Source: Promethearchaeia archaeon | Lineage (GTDB): Archaea > Asgardarchaeota > Lokiarchaeia > Sigyniarchaeales > SOKP01 | Assembly (NCBI GenBank): GCA_029856125.1 | Contig: JAHQWJ010000049.1 | Span: 1 to 40,026 of the forward strand | Direction of reading: 5' to 3' | DNA: 40,026 bases | Shown here: one piece after another, positions 34,101-40,026 of the stretch | How positions within the stretch are numbered: the first letter of the stretch is position 1 | How the letters are laid out: every line of letters begins with the position of its first letter | Position numbers and translations under genes: made by a program | Notes under the pieces: generated by a model | The model's database searches: none | Told to the model about the DNA's origin: nothing | The model's input: only the letters and a program-made list of their open reading frames with translations

Positions 34101-35789
34101 AAGAATTTAGATATCTCAGATACAAAAATTTACTATGAAACATTGTTAAAGATTTTAAAGAATGCGATAGGGAATGAGTTTTTCAAAGATTACAAATCTC
34201 TTAAGCTCATAGAAGGAAAAGAATTTTCATCTGGTGTTGAATTAGTTGTTGATAGTCAAAATGACGATCTTATGCTAATTGTAAAAGTTAACCAAGTATT
34301 GAAAGAGATTATGGGATTCTCAGGGAGCATACTGTTTAAGTTAGGATTTCTAAATTTCGAAAAGTTAGCCACCAATTCTTATGTAGTGAAAGCTATGGGG
34401 CAAACCTACGACAACTTTCTCAAATTTATGAGAAGAGCTAACATTGAATCTATATTCACTCCTACTTCTTATTCTACAATACAAGAACTTATTTCATCCA
34501 TAATGTTTGTGGGTTATAAGGAGACCATTAAGATCAAAAAGGATGGATCTCCCGAATTCAGAGTTATTAATTACGAGCAAAGAACTTCAATCTTATCTGA
34601 TTTATACGACAAAGATATAGTTTTGACATCTCTGGATAACAAATATATAATGATTAATAATTTTCTGGATACTTTTTACGCCGAATACAAAAGGGAAGCC
34701 GATTTATCTCAAATTGGTCGAGCTCTATCAATAGTTTTAGATTCACAATTTAGCGACCAGACAACTGATCAACTAATTAGATTGGGTATGGATCCTCGGC
34801 ATGTAAATTCATTCCGAACAATGGCTTACAACTGTCTGAATAAATACTTATTCTCCGCTGCAGACTATGGAGGAGATCCCCAACAAGATTATGCAGTCAG
34901 GTTTAGAGAAAAGCTTTCAGAATTTATTAGCACTGAGGGCATTTCTGTCAAATTAAATTTACAAGCGTTAAGGGTGCCATTGGCAGATTATTTAAGAGCA
35001 TACCCTATTCCGGGTTTGACTTTAGAGATGTTATTTGACATATTTGCTACCATAAATTTAGATAAATCCGATTACGATAATCTCTTCAAACAGTTTGAAG
35101 GTTATAAGGTTACAAAACACATATTAGCAACCGGAGATAAAGGTTGGAGACATCAGCCTGACTATATTTTTAGAACACGGATTGATCACATTATAAGCCT
35201 TGCTAACTTTTTTGCTTACATGGCAAAGACTTATGGAGGGACGAACCAAAAAGTCAGGATTTATGGTTATTCTTTGAAGAGGGAAGGACTTGGTTACAAG
35301 ACATCCAACGTAAACGCGTATTTCCCTAAAATCAACGCTCAAATTCAAGATCCGAACATGCCAAAAAATAATTTACAATACTTCGAACTTGACTTTAACA
35401 ATTTAGATCAGTTTGATTTTATATTGTTTTTAGGGTCGTTCTTAGCAGATGAGCAAACCTTCGTGGTTAAAACAAATGGAATGGAGGGAAACGAGTTTTT
35501 ATTTGCTTTTAATGCCGTAAGCGGAGCTATAGATATTGGAGACATTTATCCAAGCCTTCGGAGCGACGAAGTAAAACCTTGTTCTATGGATGATTTCAAC
35601 GCTGGTCTTAAATGGTCAGACGATATCGCACACAACGATTTAGAAACCCTTTTCAATTCTATAATGAACGCATTTAAGCAAGATAACTTCGTAACTGTGC
35701 ATAGGTATAATGAGATTGAAGTCTGGAGAGAATATTGCGAGAAAGTATCCGCGTTAAAAGATTTCTCTACCCTCGTAAATACTCAGTAA
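28104..35789 (+). CDS. Giant protein, at least 2561 aa, function unknown
   Basis: The start at 28104 is the first ATG, but coding probably begins upstream (see 27867-28103). Residues 1-235 are beta-rich with two EF-hand-like loops (YDSDQNGFYE and DQDADGQYN, about 115-140). Residues 252-291 are a long Ala/Gly/Val-rich hydrophobic stretch ending in LVFAGVYFLLSWV, enough for a membrane hairpin. 300-740 is mixed. 755-805 and 895-925 are further hydrophobic segments. 940-1060 is helical and probably coiled coil. A thrombospondin-3-like acidic loop (DSSGDRIQDSDE) lies near 1175; the remaining 1400 residues are long helices with a small beta module near 1745-1850 (around WDGDKWIALPYEYKF). Cysteines are very rare. 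No enzyme signature was found. Membrane association with a large soluble part is inferred. Two genes follow on the same strand. Confidence 0.75.
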   Translation: MPILPASDPLEINWTTSTWGADNVPDKFESYYIRGDGYEERGSNFDKTIEIKISNRFSLYHDYLKTDYSQRYDGGSTIFKVEGVFVTPPDGQVFYTSDRTAFMSSEAKTSGHYLFYDSDQNGFYETVFVLSPDQDADGQYNVISIGYNYDGKHGFIPYQIIEETTQSSTYYPLVASSGVHRTMTKTIDKKFPDEFTSDVPAKDHIFEISKLIKKSDQVEMMPELFYEVYERQYADAWTDYGLIKVSSIVEQIAMTLTAGTASAAFIAGVAAAWAPYAAPLVFAGVYFLLSWVNSEEKAKTAKALNDARTYYPSDGDFSEPTSLSKKTASDRLFDDSLAAYNQGHPGAYYATVIGGEPGNMFTGQIMVTPPNSMGDIKALISSYEHYVKDYEIYASGLNRENRVGEVSEDHLDNVYSWYLEDARNSFENNLDYFILSSDLPSYNGKEFYSFNAGISDFRDALINYYRYNTLGYLENEIEGVSGGEFNAIRPMNINGIPQYRYVSTKDDIISTTQPLSPLYGPIVVSQDTYDSLEVEDAKISVKTQVAYSESSEGIDTTALDLLELTKYKAKIPLSERKFAYDVSLVTVDVVKIVMVKVYESNYFHDYWYWEKTYELLDSYSLELSPDDYCLEGGNLYFFETLEELTFGSRENFDSIWDGEDALLFNVNINFPIIIPDTLTDVITYTTGSDIGRINTFLDSGEFVNAEIMVLDTTTNDFAKNALAQTTQHAINDYFNLYTVAATNALSQAELDFTIEITFWSTLISSAILLPGSIAAQASRMPLAGLAAQLPKLVAKQLIALSTAPIAEIIEEVYVDSFIEAWIEGQIAILGGDEQLARFLSMLVTSLREASNTGIDIVVGAFSSDTSSDIATQRADLIQDTKLSWKSLVSPEIVVGVSLAALSFASGNAAFGTGFLGGVFTDTLGIPVEEYINIHTAKQQLLKVDNQITDIKSEAVKALDFISQRYTQPINVPATIRSSTIVDVVAHTQALSTYSSVMNEFYEETLQNQFLTKETQEEKLKLIEFKQESLGELENTKDVQNSIESQVQDSLGLEPVVADFSNAPEIINKVLAELYDPRIRVLGKGYDIDFLRLDIPSILEVGNAEAWLKDEFNLKNKVKLYYGRDDLATLVFKYIADDPKRANKPITLSALLTWLDYSLSEELYIVEVDSSGDRIQDSDEIDPATGVKFGPVIAKSLSAAKWRITQQHGNSQITGKDSNIKTRFPGYWEIRIMWSSYYSGGFNFDQMGYTLEDIKALDDLYNELIHPLSVSFLKGNGLYEDNLPFDIENFKDQFKEIFYDLKFLAEEVTDKITTSGDKDEDERRLAEWKELIEATYRIVCEPAFSGTTSSDFFKIVMERIRFTVLDTVMRSKILVDKSSSSGGPSVYEVATKIRSFLNNKQKVGDVNADVLSANGRMAFFTFFSEAFFDDSQGKKLKISTELRRVVGRDQEASDYFGDLIQRYVDTFVSSGFSFVGFIDAFNYGLGDVLGGNEFLGGQMSEIENSMLGIDISEISKWAPSDRRFFDNLVAIFLNAYLANPTKGTMDPKGISGSQRGEASNDWISGQFMTVLLEMSKVDAKIRDILPYLITVAAPSNNPTSTLKSLMNYVAKKGSFDMFRNGKEGAKLKMPSKYTFLFEFANYLNAEIDLTSVVDGDLNTAVQRVQDYINNNEEEITREMKKLAKGIYTSHETIKPQFYQAIVQFFTSETKLESLLRSRIDGGYDLAFKDFVNMLFKQDVDGTTRQLTPAILPSDIEIWDGDKWIALPYEYKFDSAHVMVHYRGSSGEIKNGILKVDTISTTLPDGVYEGYYDRTRKTNNVYHNIYLCDSNGKQLFSEVKLRLETGKKTKFEVRRKVDKHEWYEQFVDQVSKNPIKSFYISFGISSGNQFTFFLQDTVLSMSANSKSYERYLVDLKFKERSKVTSEGPLLGLNIQEDLYFRINSILGFLYQLEQFSQTGEDIFISERMVQLEGKLAPSGEQFSFDYYQKVLTELSPSNIDLKNLDISDTKIYYETLLKILKNAIGNEFFKDYKSLKLIEGKEFSSGVELVVDSQNDDLMLIVKVNQVLKEIMGFSGSILFKLGFLNFEKLATNSYVVKAMGQTYDNFLKFMRRANIESIFTPTSYSTIQELISSIMFVGYKETIKIKKDGSPEFRVINYEQRTSILSDLYDKDIVLTSLDNKYIMINNFLDTFYAEYKREADLSQIGRALSIVLDSQFSDQTTDQLIRLGMDPRHVNSFRTMAYNCLNKYLFSAADYGGDPQQDYAVRFREKLSEFISTEGISVKLNLQALRVPLADYLRAYPIPGLTLEMLFDIFATINLDKSDYDNLFKQFEGYKVTKHILATGDKGWRHQPDYIFRTRIDHIISLANFFAYMAKTYGGTNQKVRIYGYSLKREGLGYKTSNVNAYFPKINAQIQDPNMPKNNLQYFELDFNNLDQFDFILFLGSFLADEQTFVVKTNGMEGNEFLFAFNAVSGAIDIGDIYPSLRSDEVKPCSMDDFNAGLKWSDDIAHNDLETLFNSIMNAFKQDNFVTVHRYNEIEVWREYCEKVSALKDFSTLVNTQ

Positions 35790-35814
35790 AATTCTAAAAT
35801 GTTGCAAATTTCAA

Positions 35815-35823
35815 TTTTTTTTT
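35815..35823 (+). terminator. T9 run after the giant gene
   Basis: Nine consecutive T 26 bases after the stop codon, the usual archaeal termination signal. The next gene starts about 90 bases later, so read-through or a separate promoter is possible. Confidence 0.45.
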
Positions 35824-35912
35824 AAGCTTTTAAATTAGTAATTCATAGCGGTACGAAAATTAATAAGAATAAGTTTCCATTCTTAATTCGAGAACTAAGG
35901 ATAGTGGTAATT

Positions 35913-36494
35913 GTGAAAGATAAAGTGAAATTGGATTGGCTTCCTTTGGATAGCGAGATTTCATTGGAAGGAGGAGAAAACGAAGAAGGGGCGGATTTTA
36001 TGTACAATCACGAATTTAACAAGAGAATGAGAGAACTCCATGCCACTTACGATCTTCGGGGAATTATGACCTATGAATCCAAAGATAGTGAAAAACCTAT
36101 AATTATGGGGGATGTAGAAGCGTTTCGCTACGGTTTTACGTATCCTGAGAGCGAGTTTCGCAACTTTACTAAGAGCACGCTCACCAAAATTTTGAATAAT
36201 TTCGTTGGATTCTCTAGTTTAGCCGATGTTCCTGTAGCAAAGAGTATAGTTGATAACCCAACCAATATAGTCTTTAGTTATAACGAACTTGTTCATAGCA
36301 CCGTAATGTTTTTAACGCAGCTTTTTGACTTAGAAGACGTTAGAGCGCAGGTTAAGGCTTACTTAACAAATCCTCACACATTTAAAACAAGGGGATTAAT
36401 ACCTGCTTTAGAATATTTGCTCACTAATGAGCCTCGTATCACTGAATCGGAGAAGAGTGTGATCTCAGAGTTGTTAAATTTTTTACAAGAATAA
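35913..36494 (+). CDS. Unknown acidic protein between giant and LRR genes
   Basis: 193 residues, not recognised. An acidic N-terminus (GGENEEGADF) leads to a mixed region and a helical C-terminal half (VFSYNELVHSTVMFLTQLFDLEDVRAQVKAYL, quoted as a region, about 122-153). No signal peptide. I chose the GTG at 35913 because AAGGA lies about 11 bases before it; the GTG at 35904 is too close. It sits between the giant gene and the LRR gene on the same strand and shares their CpG-rich patches, so I infer a common function. Confidence 0.6.
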   Translation: MKDKVKLDWLPLDSEISLEGGENEEGADFMYNHEFNKRMRELHATYDLRGIMTYESKDSEKPIIMGDVEAFRYGFTYPESEFRNFTKSTLTKILNNFVGFSSLADVPVAKSIVDNPTNIVFSYNELVHSTVMFLTQLFDLEDVRAQVKAYLTNPHTFKTRGLIPALEYLLTNEPRITESEKSVISELLNFLQE

Positions 36495-36600
36495 TTTTAT
36501 TCTTTCATTTTTGGGGCATTGGGAATATGCTTATATTTTTAATTAGTGTTAATTAGACATTAGTTAGACTGATATTGTACAAATTTTGGAAGTTAAAATC

Positions 36601-39027
36601 ATGGCTGAATTCATGGTTAACAGGCATATCACGCTAAAGTTAGAAGGCCATAGTACCAACATCTATATAAATGGAATGGAATTTATGCAATGCAAAAGGT
36701 TAGTTCTTAACATTCCTATAAAAGGTATAAGATTATACGACGACATTGATTCTATCGACGAGGCTTCTGAGTATTACGACCACTACCTTTTAGAACACGA
36801 AATTCACGAAGAGAGGGACGGACGATTAATAGAGAAATATTACGATCACCAATACGAGATTTCGTACGAAGCGGAATTCTGGGCTCATTGTAGCAATCTT
36901 CAAACTTGGAGTGAACACGGATACGACACGCGAATTCTGAAGACGGATTTAGCCTTTCCTTTACTAAAAAGATTGACTGAAGTCGGAGATTCGCTAGCAA
37001 AAAAAGCGTTTAAAGAAGAAATCGCTAAAAAGATAGAAACGGGGTATGCTCCTGTCATAATATATTTGATCAAAGAGAAGTATCTTAATTATCTGGAAGA
37101 CGAAGAACTAAAAAGCGTGGTTAACGATCCTACAAAAAATATCGTAACATTCATTCTCAAATCCCTAACTTCCTCTAACAATGAAACACAAAACGCAGCT
37201 CTCACACTAAGTAGATATTTAAACGAACACCTACAACAAAAAATCGTATCGTTTTTACTTAATCATGGAGATATAATCAAAAAATCGCGTTATCTAAAAA
37301 GCGACGAAATGAGACCAATTTTTCGTCAAATTGTGATTGAAGAATTCAGGTCAAAAAAATTCAACACAATAAAAAAAGGGGCTGCGCTATTTTGGTTAAA
37401 AATGTACATTGACGATTTCAAGAGTAGGGACGAAGAAGCCAAAGAGTTGATAAAAAGTTATGTCAAGGAAGTTTTTAGAATTGGTAGAAGAGAGGAGTTT
37501 TCGTCTTTAATTACAGGCAACTATCTCTCCGTACTAGCCAGCGAAGAATTACGCGTGTTAATCTCAACTTCGCAAAATTCTTTTATTAAAACTTGTATCG
37601 GTGTAATAAAATCTGAAACTTCGAGTAATAGAAAAATTCATTTAATGAAAAATATAATTAAGATACTTTTAAAAGCAAGAGATATAACTATTCTCGATCT
37701 CGTTGACACCCAATTACAAAAGAAAATCGAGTCTCCTAACTATTTTAGTGACCTTGAGCTAAAGATGTTTGAGGATGTTAACTTACTTCATGCTACTTTT
37801 CCAGAGAAAAGTGAAGATTTTTTGGGAAGCAACGCCCAAGAACTCGTTTCTTTATTGGAAGAAAAGATTGATACACGTTTTTTGACACTAGAGCTCTTAC
37901 AAGCAAAACTTGAGCTCATAGGCTCGGAAGTTATCAAACCAATTTTCAAAGTTTTATGTAGAACCAATAACCACGCTGATAGTTGGGATAGAAAGGACCA
38001 TTATTCTAGCGTGTTAATAAATAATATCGATTTTGAGCCATCTATAATAAAAGAAAAATTTTTCAACTACATTAAATCGCACCGTTTAACTTTGTCCGAA
38101 CACGAATATTTCTTTAAAGGCTTTGGACACACTAACCTTTCAAGAGAAGAATTTTGGGGCATCTTTGAATACGGCGAACATATAGTCGCCCTTGAAAAAA
38201 CTTTAGGGTTTATCGCGTGGCCTGAGAGTCAGACAAATTCCGAAGACGGTGTTAATGTAAGAGTTACTATCGAAAAAGATGTTATCACTAGGTTAAAAAT
38301 TTACGGACTAACCGAGTACGCCGATGTGGGACCGATGGTAACCTTACCTCAGTGTATTAAAGAAATTAAATCGCTTGAGGAATTAGATGTCGAAAGCTCT
38401 GGGATGTTCCATGTTCCTGAATGGATTGATCAATTACCCAATTTAAAAGTAATTAAGTTTGGGGGTAATGGTTTGCGCTCGATCCCTGAGACTATTGGAA
38501 ACCTTAAATTATTAAAAGTATTAGATTTGCAAGTTAGTCACATTCACAAGCTTCCCAAATCAATATGCAACCTTAAAAACTTAAAAAACTTAAATTTAGC
38601 GACTGCAAAACTCCAAAAACTACCTAAAGATATTGGGAACTTGAAGGACCTTAAAGTTTTAGATTTGCATGATAATAAGATAGCAGCACTTCCTAGTAAT
38701 ATTGGAAATTTACATAACTTAGAATATTTGGATTTATCTAGAAACCCTAATTGCTACGACATTCCCGATATGTTCGAACAATTAAGAGAGTTAAAAGTTT
38801 TAAGCCTAAGGGGTCTTAAATTCACACAAGTCCCCGAGACTATTAAACATTTGGCTAACCTTAAAAAACTTAGTTTAAGTTATTGTACTAACTTAACCGA
38901 AATACCCGAATGGATTTCTGAACTTACCAATCTTGAAGAACTAGATTTGCGTGGGACTAATTTAGCAAAAATTCCCGCATCAGTAAAAACTCTCGAAAAA
39001 ATTTTGAAGATATTAAGGCTGAATTGA
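36601..39027 (+). CDS. Lokiarchaeal-type LRR protein with helical-repeat middle
   Basis: About 808 residues. The first 190 form the N-terminal domain I know from Lokiarchaeal LRR proteins: HITLKLEGHSTNIYINGMEF, then EFWAHCSNLQTWSEHGYDTR, then LAFPLLKRLTEVGDSLAKK. Residues about 200-540 are amphipathic helices, HEAT/armadillo-like, not usual in the relatives I remember. Residues about 595-808 contain eight 23-residue LRRs (LKVLDLHDNKIAALPSNIGNLHN type), the ROCO/Ras-suppressor-like subclass. A TTG at 36586 is also in frame, but the ATG at 36601 fits the domain start. No enzyme motif. It is a probable protein-binding platform, the last gene of the three-gene group with the giant protein. Confidence 0.85.
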   Translation: MAEFMVNRHITLKLEGHSTNIYINGMEFMQCKRLVLNIPIKGIRLYDDIDSIDEASEYYDHYLLEHEIHEERDGRLIEKYYDHQYEISYEAEFWAHCSNLQTWSEHGYDTRILKTDLAFPLLKRLTEVGDSLAKKAFKEEIAKKIETGYAPVIIYLIKEKYLNYLEDEELKSVVNDPTKNIVTFILKSLTSSNNETQNAALTLSRYLNEHLQQKIVSFLLNHGDIIKKSRYLKSDEMRPIFRQIVIEEFRSKKFNTIKKGAALFWLKMYIDDFKSRDEEAKELIKSYVKEVFRIGRREEFSSLITGNYLSVLASEELRVLISTSQNSFIKTCIGVIKSETSSNRKIHLMKNIIKILLKARDITILDLVDTQLQKKIESPNYFSDLELKMFEDVNLLHATFPEKSEDFLGSNAQELVSLLEEKIDTRFLTLELLQAKLELIGSEVIKPIFKVLCRTNNHADSWDRKDHYSSVLINNIDFEPSIIKEKFFNYIKSHRLTLSEHEYFFKGFGHTNLSREEFWGIFEYGEHIVALEKTLGFIAWPESQTNSEDGVNVRVTIEKDVITRLKIYGLTEYADVGPMVTLPQCIKEIKSLEELDVESSGMFHVPEWIDQLPNLKVIKFGGNGLRSIPETIGNLKLLKVLDLQVSHIHKLPKSICNLKNLKNLNLATAKLQKLPKDIGNLKDLKVLDLHDNKIAALPSNIGNLHNLEYLDLSRNPNCYDIPDMFEQLRELKVLSLRGLKFTQVPETIKHLANLKKLSLSYCTNLTEIPEWISELTNLEELDLRGTNLAKIPASVKTLEKILKILRLN

Positions 39028-39193
39028 TTCGAAGATTTAAGGACTTATCCGTGATTTTAGATATTCGTTTTTAAGTGATTTTTTTAAATGATCTCTAAGC
39101 AAATTAACCAACGGGTTATAATCTTGGGTAAAAAGAAGGAAAACTGGAAACCGCGACGTTCTAAAATATAAAAAGAGGAGACGTATTTATCTA
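39028..39193. other. Intergenic stretch with no supported gene
   Basis: This is the first part of the 456-base gap between the LRR gene and the last gene. I see no open reading frame of note. It contains a TATA-like AT run (39163-39172) that could drive the structured element next to it. Confidence 0.4.
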
Positions 39194-39309
39194 ATAATTA
39201 CCCGCTCAGTTTTCTGAAAACTGCGCTCAGGGTTAAGGGTTGAGGTATTGAGTCCTAAGACTCTTAGGTATAAGAATATATTATTAATCATGGTTTCCAA
39301 TTTTTTTTT
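39194..39309 (+). ncRNA. Candidate structured small RNA with own promoter and T9 terminator
   Basis: A TATA-like box (AAAATATAAA, 39163-39172) predicts a start near 39194. Hairpin 1 has a perfect 7-bp stem (CAGTTTT 39207-39213, AAAACTG 39217-39223, 3-base loop), enclosed by ACCC/GGGT (39200-39203 and 39230-39233) and by two copies of CGCTCAG. Hairpin 2 has a 5-bp stem GAGTC/GACTC (39250-39263) with a CTAA loop, alternative to the odd palindrome CCTAAGACTCTTAGG. A T9 run follows at 39301-39309. No matching RNA family is known to me; gene status is inferred from structure only. Confidence 0.35.
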
Positions 39310-39483
39310 CTATTGTAATATTGAATTTCTACCTATTTAAAGATATCTATCTTTTCACATGACAAAAAAGAAAATCTAATTTACAATCGTTTTGGATGAT
39401 TAAGTTGCTATATCGAAGAATTCACGAAAATCTAATTGAATTTTAACGATTAATAAAGCTATAATTAAAATTTATAATATTAA
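39310..39483. other. Intergenic stretch with nothing recognised
   Basis: AT-rich sequence between the candidate RNA and the stop codon of the last gene. I see no open reading frame, repeat or stable stem in it. Confidence 0.4.
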
Positions 39484-40026
39484 TTATAAATCTATTTTTT
39501 TCTTAATTTTTGTTAAGGTTTTTTGAGTAAGTACAATCTTGTTTTCAAAATATAATTCCAAAATCGAATTATATATCAAAAATATCCCATATTTCTTTTT
39601 AAATCTTTTAACTACCTCTCGAACGAATTTCTTGTCATTATTGCGCCCCTTTTTCTCCATTTTATAGAAATTCAATATATTCTCCTTTAAAAGTGATTTA
39701 ATATTTTTATCGTAAAATCGAGCTATCTTAAATCCGGCGAATTCTGTGCACATTATATTCCAACTAGGAATTGTTATAAAATTGGAATCACGAAGGAAAT
39801 AACTGTCGTATCGATTTTTAAACAAGCCTTGTTTTTTCTTCTTTATTGGTTTAGCATAATGGAGTGCGAAAGGCGTTTTCAATGACGCTTTATTTCTTCT
39901 TATATCTAGGTTTACGTAATACACACGACCTCCATACATTCGATGTAAATAATTTTCTGCTAAACTTATCTTTATCAACTTACCATCTATAGGTTTTTTA
40001 GCAGATGCTACGCATTTTCCTTCCCC
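39484..40026 (-). CDS. 3' portion of an unknown basic protein (truncated by window edge)
   Basis: The minus-strand frame is open from the stop at 39484 to the last base of the window (181 codons). A TTG at 39978 could be called as a start, but 16 more codons upstream are open and look like protein (GEGKCVASAKKPIDGK), so the gene is probably cut. The protein is very basic (runs of KKKK, KKGR, VKRFKKK) with beta-type stretches (GGRVYYVNLDIRR) and helices. No domain recognised. The basicity suggests nucleic-acid or acidic-partner binding, but nothing specific supports that. Confidence 0.6.
   Translation of the reverse strand, partial: GEGKCVASAKKPIDGKLIKISLAENYLHRMYGGRVYYVNLDIRRNKASLKTPFALHYAKPIKKKKQGLFKNRYDSYFLRDSNFITIPSWNIMCTEFAGFKIARFYDKNIKSLLKENILNFYKMEKKGRNNDKKFVREVVKRFKKKYGIFLIYNSILELYFENKIVLTQKTLTKIKKKIDL

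Noticed and set aside
28104..35789. Intein, polymorphic toxin or Rhs-type protein
   Set aside because: No Hint-domain signature, no YD repeats and no terminal toxin motif were visible; the very low cysteine content also argues against an intein.
38430..39000. Repeats of about 69 bases
   Set aside because: They are 23-residue LRRs of the coding sequence.
39484..40026. Transposase-like gene at the right end
   Set aside because: The protein is basic, but there is no DDE or HUH motif, no terminal inverted repeat is visible in the window, and the gene is incomplete.

Overview
The window looks like a piece of an Asgard archaeon chromosome, most likely from the Lokiarchaeia (Promethearchaeota). 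This is inference from content, not a database result. The DNA is AT-rich, gene starts are often leaderless or weakly Shine-Dalgarno-led behind TATA-like boxes, and the gene content is archaeal: a GPN-loop GTPase, TrmB and winged-helix regulators, an SlyD-like FKBP and a TrmO-type protein. It also carries an Asgard flavour: a Ras/Rab-like G domain that has lost its motifs, a longin-like protein, an IFT52/GIFT-like (DUF4350-like) protein, SDS22-type LRRs, and a large LRR protein whose N-terminal domain I recognise from Lokiarchaeal LRR proteins. I saw no rRNA, tRNA, CRISPR array, insertion sequence or integrase.

Layout. 1-3.9 kb: the 3' end of an unknown gene, a TPR protein, an MBL-fold hydrolase with a TPR tail, and a longin-like protein. 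4-6.5 kb: a pseudo-GTPase and an LRR protein, divergent around a perfect 12-bp palindrome, then a small SpoIIAA/STAS-like protein. 6.5-8.9 kb: a beta-class DNA methyltransferase divergent from a nucleoside-deoxyribosyltransferase-like protein, then an unknown coiled-coil protein. 9-12.5 kb: GPN GTPase, sugar-nucleotidyltransferase, GIFT-domain protein. 12.5-15.4 kb (minus): a LeuA/homocitrate-synthase-type enzyme, SlyD-like FKBP, and an overlapping ArsR-like/GyrI-like pair. 15.5-20.1 kb: TrmO, a GNAT-YoaP-like protein that apparently starts at AUU, a winged-helix regulator divergent from a Rossmann-like protein across a region dense in inverted repeats, a radical SAM protein, a 47-aa membrane peptide and a TrmB-type regulator with a palindrome over its TATA box. 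20.1-25.6 kb (minus): a CocE/NonD hydrolase, two iron-sulfur proteins, a DUF7064-like protein and an unknown protein. 25.7-27.6 kb: a split PEP-synthase-like phosphotransferase pair (phosphohistidine domain and ATP-grasp domain as separate genes) and a small unknown gene.

27.9-39.0 kb is the most unusual part: a reading frame of at least 2561 codons, open about 79 codons further upstream without a canonical start, followed by an unknown 193-residue protein and an approximately 808-residue protein with a Lokiarchaeal N-terminal domain, a helical middle and a 23-residue-type LRR tail. The three share a strand and share patches unusually rich in CpG. Downstream is a candidate small structured RNA (TATA-like box, two hairpins, T9), then an unknown gene cut by the window end.

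The best candidates for an undescribed system are the giant-protein/LRR cluster, the pseudo-GTPase/LRR divergent pair and the split phosphotransferase.
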